Shown in pieces: positions 1 through 7,904 of a stretch of DNA of 64,000 bases. The notes beneath the pieces are model-generated. The model saw only the letters and a program-made list of their open reading frames with translations, had not been told where the DNA came from and searched no databases. Source of the stretch: RACS-047 sp031553855. GTDB taxonomy: Bacteria; Bacillota; Clostridia; Christensenellales; Pumilibacteraceae. Both the position numbers and the translations under genes were made by a program. The DNA lies in contig JAVBKW010000004.1 of assembly GCA_031553855.1 (NCBI GenBank), forward strand, positions 1-64,000, read 5' to 3'. Numbering within the stretch: position 1 is the stretch's first letter; every line of letters begins with the position of its first letter.

Positions 1-204
1 TTCAAGGCTTACACCGTCCTCTAACGGCGCGGCGTAAATAAGCTCATAGTTTTTCCACTCGACCTTTTTCCCTAACTTTTTGAGAAGGTCGAAATCGGTA
101 AAAAGATAATCGCGTAATTCCTCTCCGCGTTTAAGCTGATAAATTCCGTACATAGCTCCGCTGTCGTCTATGTCGAGAAACCGTTTTTTTCGTATATCGT
201 TCAT
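1..204 (-). CDS. YodL/DUF4316-like protein, partial (3' end outside window)
   Basis: The first 68 codons of a leftward gene that runs off the window. The start is an ATG at 204, with a GTGAGG ribosome site just upstream. The N-terminus has the YQLK...LRDY and NYELIYAAPL pattern typical of YodL-like/DUF4316 proteins of conjugative elements, often encoded beside ArdC-like anti-restriction proteins. It starts 6 bp after the stop of the upstream gene, so it is the visible last gene of the ArdC-like operon. The biochemical role of the family is not established. Assignment rests on a remembered family pattern and is moderate. Confidence 0.6.
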   Translation of the reverse strand, partial: MNDIRKKRFLDIDDSGAMYGIYQLKRGEELRDYLFTDFDLLKKLGKKVEWKNYELIYAAPLEDGVSLE

Positions 205-210
205 GTTACC

Positions 211-843
211 TCACATTTCCGCTTGATTTTTTTGGCGGTAATCGGTTTTAAGGTCGGCAATCGTGCAGGGCTTGAATTGCGTCATATACCGCATAGCGCG
301 GGCATATTTTAGTATCGCTTTCCATTTGTCCAAATCTTCCGGCTGATACTCAAAGCTCGCCACGTTTTCATCGTGCATGAGATTCCACCACGTTTCGCTA
401 TGCCCGTAATACGGCCTTTGGGTCTGCGTTCCGTCCTTGTTGTACATGATGACAGTAGTATTCGGTAAAACGTCCCGCTTGACCGATTCGCAATGCTTGG
501 CGTAATCGAGTTCGTACAGATCGCCTCGAACAATGCCGGATTCGATACCGTGCAGCTCTATGGCGTAAGCGGCAATTTTATCGCTCGTTTCGTCGTGATA
601 ATATTTCCATGCGTGGTGCGGGTGCGTTTCGGACACATATATATCACGCTCATAAAAGCACTCCGTACCGCACGGGCGGGCAAGCCACACGATATGTTTC
701 CGCTCATATTCGGAGGAGTTTGCCGCCTCCTCCAAAAAGCGTTTGTCATATTTCGTAAAATCGGTTTGATAATGCTCGACGTATTTGTTTACGATTTCCT
801 GCAATACGGCCAATACGTCGCAGTTATAAAACGCCTTTTTCAC
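211..843 (-). CDS. conserved integrative-element protein, unknown function
   Basis: A 210-residue soluble protein with no signal peptide or membrane segment. A GTG start at 843 is chosen because GAGG lies 7 bases upstream. The N-terminus (YNCDVL..LQEIVNKYVEHYQ) and the WLARPCGTECFYERDIYV segment resemble a family carried by Gram-positive conjugative elements next to YodL and ArdC-like genes. No catalytic motif is evident to me. It lies 9 bp downstream of the DUF3846 gene and 6 bp upstream of the YodL-like gene, in one leftward operon. A role in element maintenance or anti-restriction is inferred from context only. Confidence 0.55.
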   Translation of the reverse strand: MKKAFYNCDVLAVLQEIVNKYVEHYQTDFTKYDKRFLEEAANSSEYERKHIVWLARPCGTECFYERDIYVSETHPHHAWKYYHDETSDKIAAYAIELHGIESGIVRGDLYELDYAKHCESVKRDVLPNTTVIMYNKDGTQTQRPYYGHSETWWNLMHDENVASFEYQPEDLDKWKAILKYARAMRYMTQFKPCTIADLKTDYRQKNQAEM

Positions 844-852
844 AGCTCCACC

Positions 853-1302
853 TCACATTTCCATGTCGCGCGATTTTTCCTTTTTGGGTTTTGACACGGC
901 ATTGATTTCCGAATAATTGTCCATGATAAGCTCTACAACGGCAGCACCGCCCATGCCCGAATCGCCGATACCGCTTGCGTCGTTCATTTCGATCCATTCC
1001 TTTGCCTCGGAAATCTGATCGGGCGTGAGCGAAATATCCTCGCCCTCGTCGCCGATGCCGACAAAGAAAATGTCGCCGAATATTACGTCGTAGTCGCCCC
1101 AATAAACATTAGGCTTGGGTTCTTCGGCGAATTTTCCCTCCTCGTTGCACACGATCTGCAAGCCTTCGGAAAAGTCGGGATTATAGGGCATTTCTATATA
1201 GCCGCCGACAAGTTTCTGTTTTGAGCGCAGGTCGTTTTCGATCACTTCGACGGTCGGTTCCTGTCCGACGCGCCGTACTAACACCTTTATAGGGTCTTTC
1301 AT
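853..1302 (-). CDS. DUF3846 domain protein
   Basis: 149 residues. The first 80 or so match the DUF3846 pattern: a basic IKVLVRRVGQEP start, an LVGGYIEMPY core, IVCNEEGK, and a GDIFFVG strand. The remainder is acidic and ends in a Lys-rich tail. DUF3846 proteins are common cargo of conjugative elements and phages in Firmicutes; their function is unknown. The start overlaps the stop of the upstream 72-aa gene by 4 bases, which implies translational coupling. Assignment to the family is fairly secure from these motifs; function is not. Confidence 0.7.
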   Translation of the reverse strand: MKDPIKVLVRRVGQEPTVEVIENDLRSKQKLVGGYIEMPYNPDFSEGLQIVCNEEGKFAEEPKPNVYWGDYDVIFGDIFFVGIGDEGEDISLTPDQISEAKEWIEMNDASGIGDSGMGGAAVVELIMDNYSEINAVSKPKKEKSRDMEM

Positions 1303-1517
1303 GCGCTTACCTCCGTTTTATTTTTGTAGGCCAAAAGCTCCACTTCCGGCGCGTGGAATACCTGCTGTATCGCCACGCCGAGCATTTGCTTGACGATGCG
1401 CCTGTCGGCGGGTGCAAGGCGCACGGTGTTTTCCCGCATTTTGCGGAGCTTATTCAAAAGCTCCGCTTTGCTGCTGTACTCGATAGATTCAATAAAGTTA
1501 GCCATTTCGCCGCTCAT
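1299..1517 (-). CDS. small hypothetical protein in ArdC-like operon
   Basis: A 72-residue predicted helical protein with no membrane segment. It begins 3 bp after the ArdC-like stop, and its own stop overlaps the DUF3846 start. An internal ATG at 1505 (MANFIES) is an alternative start. Charge is balanced, with an Arg/Lys-rich middle (LNKLRKMRENTVRLAPADRRIVKQ). I do not recognise the family. The tight packing in the operon supports a real gene. Confidence 0.5.
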   Translation of the reverse strand: MSGEMANFIESIEYSSKAELLNKLRKMRENTVRLAPADRRIVKQMLGVAIQQVFHAPEVELLAYKNKTEVSA

Positions 1518-1520
1518 AGT

Positions 1521-2591
1521 TTAGCCTCCCATCTCGGCGACGGCCTTTGTTCGCGCCGTCGTCCTTGTCGTTTTGGTTGTGGTTGTAGTGGTCGTTGTCG
1601 CGGTCGCTGCCGATTCCGTGGCTTTGAGGGCTTCGAGCTTCTTTGCCGCCGCGTCGGAAGATATGGCGTTTTCGATACCTGTTATCATAAGCTGCGAAAT
1701 CGAACGCACCACGCCGATGTTATTGGAAAATTTCTGCAAGTCATCGTCCGTCATTTTGGTAATGTCGGGTTCCGCAAGTGCGCCGCCGTCCAAACCGAGC
1801 TTACGGGCAACGATATTCGCTGCCGCGCTCACTTCGATTGCCGTAAGGTTCGGCACCTTGTCGGAGCGGAGGCCTTGGAATTTGTCGCGGTTGCGCCCGA
1901 CGACCAAAGCCGCCGCGATCTGACGGATCAGCACGGCGAGCTTGGCCTTTTCGTCTAAGCCCGATTTGACCGTGATCGTGCGTTCCCGCGTATCGAGCGC
2001 GCCGTCCGTTTCGATATTGCCTTCCTTGAAGGTGTAGCTCGAAAGCGTATCTTTAAGCGCGGTTTCCACAAGCGCGGCCTGTGCCGTCAAGGTTTTGTCG
2101 GTGATCCAATCCTTTACAGGTTCGCCGTCCGTTTGGGAAATATCGAACACGGGATTGACATTGTATCCCGTCACAAAGTTGGAGGTCTTTTCCACGATAT
2201 TGCCCGCCGTGTCGGTGGTGATGGTCTTATCGAAAACGGGCGCAAGTATCTTTATGGATTCGCTGCCCTTGACGATATGACGCTTGCGGTAGTTCCATCC
2301 ATTCATGGTATTGACCTTGGTGGCTTTCGGATTCTGCTGCTGTATAAGGATTTGATTTCGCAGGGAGTAATCGCCGAGGGTATGCTCAAACCAATTCGAT
2401 TGAACGCCGCCACGCTCGGCTATTCCGTCCTGCGCTGCCGTTACATTCGCATAATTAACGCCCCATTGAGCCGTAAGCGTTGTATGCTTTGTATAACGGA
2501 TTCCTTTAAGTCCTTTCTTTTCGGTTTTCGCTTCGATTGCGAAAATCCTTCCGTTTGTGATGTCCTTTTCCAACAGTGCTGCAAGTGTCAT
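1521..2591 (-). CDS. ArdC-like anti-restriction protein with degenerate zincin motif
   Basis: 356 residues. The ATG at 2591 is chosen over one 39 bases upstream because GGAGG lies 7 bases before it. Residues 40-160 match the ArdC N-terminal ssDNA-binding domain: N-W....LGDYSLRNQILI, P.AT.V....W, GSESIKILAPV, VFDISQT. The C-terminal half is where ArdC proteins carry a zincin protease with HExxH. Here that segment reads RQIAA (223-227), while the downstream EVSAAANIVARKLGLD helix (253-268) is kept, so the protease is probably dead. A Thr-rich tail (327-345) follows. ArdC is known as an anti-restriction, ssDNA-binding protein of mobile DNA. First gene of a leftward operon with a TTGACA-17-TATACT promoter. 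Confidence 0.7.
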   Translation of the reverse strand: MTLAALLEKDITNGRIFAIEAKTEKKGLKGIRYTKHTTLTAQWGVNYANVTAAQDGIAERGGVQSNWFEHTLGDYSLRNQILIQQQNPKATKVNTMNGWNYRKRHIVKGSESIKILAPVFDKTITTDTAGNIVEKTSNFVTGYNVNPVFDISQTDGEPVKDWITDKTLTAQAALVETALKDTLSSYTFKEGNIETDGALDTRERTITVKSGLDEKAKLAVLIRQIAAALVVGRNRDKFQGLRSDKVPNLTAIEVSAAANIVARKLGLDGGALAEPDITKMTDDDLQKFSNNIGVVRSISQLMITGIENAISSDAAAKKLEALKATESAATATTTTTTTTKTTRTTARTKAVAEMGG

Positions 2592-2615
2592 TTTTCTTAC
2601 CTCCAAAAATTTGTT

Positions 2616-2634
2616 AAGGTTGTTTATCAACCTT
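2616..2634. promoter_or_regulatory. perfect inverted repeat in the ArdC-like leader
   Basis: AAGGTTG-TTTAT-CAACCTT, 7-bp arms. It falls about two bases downstream of the predicted transcription start of the leftward operon and upstream of its GGAGG. It could be a 5'-stabilising hairpin or an operator for the adjacent HTH protein. Confidence 0.45.
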
Positions 2635-2642
2635 ACACTTAC

Positions 2643-2671
2643 AGTATAAACGATTTCGGAAATGTTGTCAA
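2643..2671 (-). promoter_or_regulatory. promoter of the ArdC-like operon
   Basis: On the minus strand TTGACA (2671-2666), a 17-base spacer and TATACT (2648-2643). Drives the leftward cargo operon, divergent from the HTH/BRO pair. Confidence 0.7.
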
Positions 2672-2732
2672 CTATTTTGTTAATGATATTGGAAATACTT
2701 TAACTTTTTTTGATATGATAATGCTTAAATAA

Positions 2733-2761
2733 TTGACACTATATACTATTTAGTTTATAAT
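2733..2761 (+). promoter_or_regulatory. consensus promoter of the HTH/BRO pair
   Basis: Perfect TTGACA (2733-2738), 17-base spacer, TATAAT (2756-2761), 26 bases before the HTH start and its AAAGGAGG site. Confidence 0.75.
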
Positions 2762-2787
2762 GCAAAGTATTAAAGGAGGTTTCTAAA

Positions 2788-2997
2788 ATGTCAATCGCTC
2801 AAAAAGTCAACACGGCGGCAGCCTACAAAGGAATAAGCCAAGCGCAAATTGCGCGGAGTATCGGTCTAAGCCCGGCAAATTTTAATAAACGTCTAACGAC
2901 CGGTAAATTTACTATTGAAGAATTGGAAAAAATAGCGGAGGCAATCGGCGCAACTTATAAAAGCAATTTCGAGTTTCCTGACGGATTCAAGATATAA
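2788..2997 (+). CDS. small XRE-family HTH regulator (Cro-like)
   Basis: 69 residues that form a single Cro/CI-type helix-turn-helix: an ISQAQIARSIGLSPANFNKRL recognition unit (about 17-37), then an EELEKIAEAIGA helix pair. The AAAGGAGG site lies 9 bases before the ATG. It is the first gene of a rightward pair with the BRO protein and is transcribed divergently from the ArdC-like operon, whose promoter it probably controls. DNA binding is confident from the fold pattern; the target is inferred. Confidence 0.75.
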   Translation: MSIAQKVNTAAAYKGISQAQIARSIGLSPANFNKRLTTGKFTIEELEKIAEAIGATYKSNFEFPDGFKI

Positions 2998-3011
2998 TTT
3001 AGGTGCGCATT

Positions 3012-3872
3012 ATGAGTAATATCAAAGTATTTGAAAATAAAAATATCCGTTCAGCATGGGATTCAGAGCGCGAGGACTGGTTTTTTAGTGTGGTTGATAT
3101 TTGCGGCGTTTTATCCGATCAGCCAACACAGCGCGGCGCATCGCTTTATTGGGGCAAATTGAAACAACGTTTAAAAGCTGAGGGAAGTGAGTTGATGACA
3201 AATTGTCAACAACTGAAATTACAGGCGGCAGACGGCAAATATTATCAAACCGATGTACTTGACACCAAAGGCGTTTTAAGGCTTGTACAGTCCATTCCAA
3301 GCCCTAAAGCAGAGCCTTTTAAGATGTGGCTTGCCCAAGTCGGAGCGGAGCGTCTTGACGAGATAGCAGACCCTGAAAAGGCGATCCTGCGCGGTGCGGA
3401 GTTCTATCGCCAAAAAGGTTATACTGAGGGTTGGATCAATCAGCGGTTGCAAACAATCGAGATGCGTAAAGAGCTTACTGACGAGTGGCAGGAGCGCGGA
3501 ATAACCAAAGATAAGGATTACGCCATACTTACAAATGAGATGACTAAGGCATGGAGCGGCTTGACCGTTAAAGAATATAAACAACTTAAAGGTTTGAAAA
3601 AGGAAAACCTCCGCGACAATATGACTAATATTGAGTTGGTTCTTAATATGCTTGCAGAGGTTACGACAACCGGCATTTCTAAGAGCCGTAAGCCCACCAC
3701 CTTTAATGAGAGTAAAGGAATCGCTAAGGAGGGCGGCGAGGTTGCTAAGAGTGCTAAGGTTGATATTGAGCAGCGTATGGGGCAACGTGTTGTTACTCCG
3801 CTCAACGCAAGGAATAAACAGCTTTTAGAAATAGAGGGCAAGCCGGAGCTTGACGGCAGCGAGGACGAATAA
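3012..3872 (+). CDS. BRO-N domain antirepressor-like protein
   Basis: 286 residues. The ATG at 3012 (AGG 8 bases upstream) is preferred to a GTG at 3003. The N-terminal 110 residues show the BRO-N pattern: KNIRSAWDSEREDWFFSVVDICGVL, W..LKQRL, LDTKGVLRLVQSIPSP, FKMWLAQVG. The C-terminal part (IEMRKELTDEWQERGI...DYAILTNEMTKAWSG) resembles the tail seen in prophage BRO/DinD-like antirepressors. Such proteins relieve repression by phage repressors or bind DNA. It follows the HTH gene by 14 bp. An intrinsic terminator follows at 3891. Confidence 0.7.
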   Translation: MSNIKVFENKNIRSAWDSEREDWFFSVVDICGVLSDQPTQRGASLYWGKLKQRLKAEGSELMTNCQQLKLQAADGKYYQTDVLDTKGVLRLVQSIPSPKAEPFKMWLAQVGAERLDEIADPEKAILRGAEFYRQKGYTEGWINQRLQTIEMRKELTDEWQERGITKDKDYAILTNEMTKAWSGLTVKEYKQLKGLKKENLRDNMTNIELVLNMLAEVTTTGISKSRKPTTFNESKGIAKEGGEVAKSAKVDIEQRMGQRVVTPLNARNKQLLEIEGKPELDGSEDE

Positions 3873-3890
3873 ATAATTATATGGCTATTG

Positions 3891-3921
3891 AAGGCGGTTC
3901 GGTTGAGCCGTCTTTTATTTT
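3891..3921 (+). terminator. terminator after the BRO gene
   Basis: Stem AAGGCGG/CCGTCTT (one G-U pair) followed by TTATTTTT. Confidence 0.6.
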
Positions 3922-4170
3922 TCAGTTGAGCGGCGGCGGCATTTTGTCCGCTCAAATTCTCCGCAACGATACCACCCCGAGGGGTATACGGCAAGCGGTA
4001 TCGGCGCGGGTGAAGTGAAAAAGTTGCGAAAAATATAAAAAGACTCTTTTTACAACGGCATCAAGTCTCCAATGGTAGACACAATATGCAGTTCTATAGA
4101 AATAAAAACCACAATATATTGATTTTGAGTTAATGTCGAAATTGAAATAAGTGTTTTCAAAATTCCGTTC
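3922..4170. other. intergenic stretch without recognised features
   Basis: About 250 bp between the BRO terminator and the terminator of the leftward replication/tail operon. I see no ORF with a ribosome site, no tRNA and no clear repeat. Confidence 0.5.
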
Positions 4171-4201
4171 AAAAAAGAAAAAGAGCCATTTTAGCGGCTC
4201 T
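4171..4201 (-). terminator. terminator of the leftward replication/tail operon
   Basis: Minus-strand stem AGAGCC/GGCTCT followed by TTTTCTTTTTT. The TAA stop of the last gene sits inside the loop. Confidence 0.75.
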
Positions 4202-4367
4202 CATTTCTTTGGCTGTTGATATTTGGTTTAATAATAACTTGACGATTAACCTCAACTACTTCGACATCGCTTCGTATGAGTTTTATTTCGGCACGGTTGC
4301 CGCATTTAAGGATTTCGATAATAGCGGAAATTACTTCATCTGTCAATAGAGATTTTTGATTTTGCAT
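4191..4367 (-). CDS. small hypothetical protein, last gene of element operon
   Basis: 58 residues from the ATG at 4367, chosen because AGGAG lies about 8 bases upstream (a longer frame starts at 4397 without a site). Sequence pattern is two helices then a beta hairpin (AEIKLIRSDVEVVEVNRQVIIKPN). No membrane segment or known motif. Its stop is inside the operon terminator. It follows a 92-aa protein and the tape measure gene. Function unknown. Confidence 0.5.
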   Translation of the reverse strand: MQNQKSLLTDEVISAIIEILKCGNRAEIKLIRSDVEVVEVNRQVIIKPNINSQRNESR

Positions 4368-4398
4368 ATAAGGCTCTCCTGTACGTTTATCAAGCAAA

Positions 4399-4677
4399 TC
4401 AATTATCGTTGTCCGGCGGTATTTCCTGTTTTGTTAATTCGGCATATAATTCAATCATATCATTCATAACTGCGGAAGATTCTTGTAAACAGTTATCGAA
4501 TTTCTTCCATGTTTCTAAAAGGTTTTCACACAATAAACAAAATCGTTGAAGAATTACAGATAGCCTTTCAACCTTTTCGGCGTTAAAAAGGGCTGTATCT
4601 AAATCCGTCATTGCGGCGGATATTTTATGTATCTTGCCAATATTTGATTGTGTTTTTCGGTTTTGTTCTCTATCCAT
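4399..4677 (-). CDS. small helical hypothetical protein
   Basis: 92 residues, almost wholly helical, probably a short coiled coil: heptad-like Leu/Ile spacing from about residue 20 to 80, two Cys in RFCLLCENLL. CAGGAG lies about 10 bases before the ATG. It lies 20 bp downstream of the tape measure gene. Position and size would suit a tail-assembly partner or holin-like helper, but it has no transmembrane segment and I do not recognise it. Confidence 0.5.
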   Translation of the reverse strand: MDREQNRKTQSNIGKIHKISAAMTDLDTALFNAEKVERLSVILQRFCLLCENLLETWKKFDNCLQESSAVMNDMIELYAELTKQEIPPDNDN

Positions 4678-4697
4678 TTTTTATTTCTCCTGTAAAT

Positions 4698-6617
4698 TTA
4701 TTTATCACCGACACGGCGTTGTTCGGCTTTAATTTGCGGATAGATCGCTCTTGCAAAGGTGCGACCGTCTAAGTTGAAAACCGCTTCTCCGCTGCCTTTG
4801 CCGAAATCAGATTGACCTAAACCTGCAACGATTCCCTCATAAGCGGCTTGCCGAATTGCCGAAACAATCATATCGTTATTTGCAACAGCGGTACGACCGC
4901 CAATATTACCGACCAATTCCGCACCGGCTTCATTCGCAATAAACAACTCGCCGCGCTGTGGATAGCCGCCTTCGGCATAGGCTTTAAGATTATTTGTTTG
5001 CGATTGAGCTGAACTCATAATACCTTTAATAGCAACGGCACCGGCCGCAACTGCCGTAACAATTAAAGGAACTGCCGCACCCATTGTTAACGCGCCTTTC
5101 ATCGCTAAAGCCGCAACGGCTGCCGCCGATAAAACGGCAACTAGTGAGGATAAAACTGTTATGGCGGCTCTTGTTTTTTCGGAAAAAGTGTCCCATTGTT
5201 GAAAGATAAAGACGGCGGCGGTTAGTGCTCCGAAACTTGCAACCAATCCCCAATTTGCCGCAATCCAAGAAGCTAGTGCGCCTAAAACTTTTGGAATAGT
5301 TGTTATTACAAATTTAGTCGCGGCGGCAATTAATGCCGGTATTTTGGTTATTGCTACAATAGTCATAACTCCGGCTAATCCCCACAAAGCCGCTTCCAAC
5401 ACTCCCGAACTATTCGCCCATTCAAATAATTTTGAAGTGGCTTCGGCAACAAATTTGATTAGAGGCGCAGCTATATTATTTATGATCCATTTGCAAGCAT
5501 CTATTATAGGATTAAGAACTTTCAGAATGTTAGGCAATACATTTTCCACAAGACTTTTTACGGCATCGAATAGGGGCTTGCTTGCTTCAAGCACACCGGC
5601 AAATAATGCTTTAACTTTTGCAAGTGTTTCACCGAGTGCCGCCCAAGCAACTCCCATTTCATTAATAGGTGTCGATTCATACAAATTTTCTTGTTTTTTT
5701 ACTGATAATGTCTCAAATTTATCGAAAGAAAATAATTGACCATTTACTTTTTTTAAGCTATCCGCATAACTATCTGCGCCTTTTTTAGCCTTGTCAAAAA
5801 CGGTTGCGCCTTGCATTGCAGACATAGCCGCGTTTATGCCATTGACTATATTGATAACGCCGTCAGCTAAGGTTGTAATAAGCGGCTCTAACGCTTGCAG
5901 CACACTTGCAAATGTAACGCCCAAAGTATTTTTTAACTGATTCCCGGTATTCATTAAGTTTGACATAGTGGCGTTTGCTATTTCACTATATTGGGCGTAA
6001 TTCTGAATACCTTCTTGAAACGCTTGCGAAATTTCTCTGATGACCGTTCGCACCGCTCGATAAAAGAATATTCTTTTAAAAGAAGCGGCTAACTTGTCAA
6101 AACGCGATGCTGATTTCGCGGCGGCTTTTCCGGCGTTATCCATTTCAGCGGTTATTTTAGGCAAGCCCGTAGTTTGCAACTTTGGCGTTTGCAGTTTATT
6201 AAAGCGTTGAGTTAATTTATCCGCTTGCGCATGTACCTTTGATAAGGCGGTATCAAATTCCTCGATTTGCTCAGTTGCCGCAAGCCGTGCCGCCGGTGTT
6301 TTCAGTGTGTCGAGAAATTTCTTATAATTATCACTTATTGCTTTGATCTTATCATTAACACGAACAGCTTCAACCATAAGACGACCTTGCTCGGTTTCAA
6401 GCATAGTAAAAATATTATTACCGCTCAAATTTTCTTTTGCAGCACTAACAATATCTTTGAATCGCATTGCAACCGTTTTCGATCCGTCATCGATCTTTGA
6501 TGTATCAATATTAGGCGTTAGTTGCTTTTGAGGTGTGGCAATAGTTGCTCCAATATTAAAGCTAGTTTGAGGCAGCTTCGATAAGGTTGCCGCTAATTTG
6601 CTAAATTCCCTATTCAT
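4698..6617 (-). CDS. phage tail tape measure protein, main part (frameshifted from its N-terminus)
   Basis: 639 residues as an open frame. The first third is helical, then come hydrophobic Ala-rich helices (about 400-560). The C-terminus carries the pattern of siphophage tape measures: YAEGGYPQRGELFIANEAG, ELVGNIGGRTAVANND, then a short helix. Tape measure proteins set tail length and help DNA entry. It is short for a phage tape measure. The frame continues upstream of the ATG at 6617 (ISGVVAAVKRIEVSEFKAM), and its natural N-terminus is encoded in another frame at 6638-6802, so this is the C-terminal part of a gene broken by one base. No capsid, portal or large terminase gene lies nearby. Confidence 0.75.
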   Translation of the reverse strand: MNREFSKLAATLSKLPQTSFNIGATIATPQKQLTPNIDTSKIDDGSKTVAMRFKDIVSAAKENLSGNNIFTMLETEQGRLMVEAVRVNDKIKAISDNYKKFLDTLKTPAARLAATEQIEEFDTALSKVHAQADKLTQRFNKLQTPKLQTTGLPKITAEMDNAGKAAAKSASRFDKLAASFKRIFFYRAVRTVIREISQAFQEGIQNYAQYSEIANATMSNLMNTGNQLKNTLGVTFASVLQALEPLITTLADGVINIVNGINAAMSAMQGATVFDKAKKGADSYADSLKKVNGQLFSFDKFETLSVKKQENLYESTPINEMGVAWAALGETLAKVKALFAGVLEASKPLFDAVKSLVENVLPNILKVLNPIIDACKWIINNIAAPLIKFVAEATSKLFEWANSSGVLEAALWGLAGVMTIVAITKIPALIAAATKFVITTIPKVLGALASWIAANWGLVASFGALTAAVFIFQQWDTFSEKTRAAITVLSSLVAVLSAAAVAALAMKGALTMGAAVPLIVTAVAAGAVAIKGIMSSAQSQTNNLKAYAEGGYPQRGELFIANEAGAELVGNIGGRTAVANNDMIVSAIRQAAYEGIVAGLGQSDFGKGSGEAVFNLDGRTFARAIYPQIKAEQRRVGDK

Positions 6618-6637
6618 AGCCTTAAATTCGGAAACTT

Positions 6638-6802
6638 CTATTCTTTTAACCGCTGCAACAACTCCGCTAATAGCTTTGCGGCGGCTTCACTAACTGCGGC
6701 TAAGGTTTTAAAACTAGCGGCGAATCGATTAATTGTTTCGTTAGCTTTATTTGTAGTTGAAACGAGTTCGATCTTCAATGTGTCAATAGTGTTATCATTC
6801 AT
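6638..6802 (-). CDS. N-terminal fragment of the tape measure gene
   Basis: 54 codons from an ATG with GGAGG 9 bases upstream: a strand-helix start (IDTLKIELVSTTNKANETINRFAA) typical of tape measure N-termini, then a TAG stop. Adding one base at the A3 run complementary to 6675-6677 joins it in frame to ISGVVAAVKRIEV and the 639-aa protein. The alternative, a separate small gene, is less likely because the downstream frame has no ribosome site of its own. Confidence 0.6.
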   Translation of the reverse strand: MNDNTIDTLKIELVSTTNKANETINRFAASFKTLAAVSEAAAKLLAELLQRLKE

Positions 6803-6868
6803 TTTGAAATACCTCCATGATTCAAAAAGTTACCTTTGCGTTTTGTCCGACACGATAAAAAAGGCGCA

Positions 6869-7891
6869 TTATTTTTCGATATTTTCTATCATTTTAAGAA
6901 TTTGTCTAAACGAACCATTATATTGAAATTCAGCACTGGTAATCCGGAACGATTTAGCCGTGCCGTCCGGATATCGGGCGATAGAATGCCGATTGACTTG
7001 TGTTTGGTCAGTCACATCTATCTCATCGATTGGGCAATCAAGAACAGTAACTATTTCGTCAACCTTATAAAGCGGATCGTTATCTGTAACGTTGACAGTA
7101 ACCTCTACGGATTGCTTTCCGTTTTTATAATGATCGATAATATTGTTAGCAATATATGTGCCTATGGATACGCCACCTACTTTTGTATCTACTTGCATCA
7201 ATTCATTGGAATTGAGTATAAACTTAGAATTGTTTCCTATGCTTAAACTATTTTCATAAGATTGAGCGGCAAGAGTTCCTCGGAATGACCTATAAACAAA
7301 TCCGGCATATAAACCCCCCGAATTAAAATCCAAACGATAGACAATTTTGGTTTTAAAATAAAGACGGTTATTTTGCAAAGTTTGCAAAATCAATATCTTT
7401 CCAAAACGTCCTACTGGATACTGTTCTTCCTTATCAAAATTCGGAAAACTCGTTAAAGTAGCAAAATATACTGAAAAAGTGTTTGTCGGGGTATCTTCGC
7501 CGATAAGCGTATAAGTACGCACCAATTCGCCGGAGCTGTATTGATAATTCGTAGTAGTGAGCTTTTCAAATGTTCCTGTATAAGTCAGATCATTATTGTT
7601 TGCGGCATTAAAATCTATATAGCCTGTTAAAGTTGCGCTGTGTGCCGTTTTTGACGCATCATCCCACCACACTTCCGATTCATAAAAAGTGTTTGTAATA
7701 ATCGCGCCGGTTGTCGTAATTGTCGGTTTGACTATCGGCGGTTCAGAAAAGCTGCTGAATTGAAACGTAACACTCACTGAACCGGCTAAATAATTTTTAG
7801 TTTCAGTCCAATCTACGCTTTCGATTATGTTGTCTAAAATCAGTTCGCTCTCTACTGTGCCCATTAAGCTTTCTGTACCTATTAATTTCAT
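6869..7891 (-). CDS. beta-rich phage-like protein, possibly tail-associated
   Basis: 340 residues from the ATG at 7891 (AAGGAG 8 bases upstream). The sequence is dominated by Thr/Ser-rich beta strands. The last third (SIGTYIANNIIDHYKNGKQSVEVTV...YKVDEIVTVL...FRITSAEFQYNGSFRQIL) reminds me of phage tail-tip or hub proteins, where a flexible 'position and direction' domain ends in a similar hairpin. It lies directly upstream of the tape measure gene. No signal peptide. The structural role is inferred from pattern and position; I cannot name a family. Confidence 0.45.
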   Translation of the reverse strand: MKLIGTESLMGTVESELILDNIIESVDWTETKNYLAGSVSVTFQFSSFSEPPIVKPTITTTGAIITNTFYESEVWWDDASKTAHSATLTGYIDFNAANNNDLTYTGTFEKLTTTNYQYSSGELVRTYTLIGEDTPTNTFSVYFATLTSFPNFDKEEQYPVGRFGKILILQTLQNNRLYFKTKIVYRLDFNSGGLYAGFVYRSFRGTLAAQSYENSLSIGNNSKFILNSNELMQVDTKVGGVSIGTYIANNIIDHYKNGKQSVEVTVNVTDNDPLYKVDEIVTVLDCPIDEIDVTDQTQVNRHSIARYPDGTAKSFRITSAEFQYNGSFRQILKMIENIEK

Positions 7892-7904
7892 CGAAAAATC
7901 TCCT

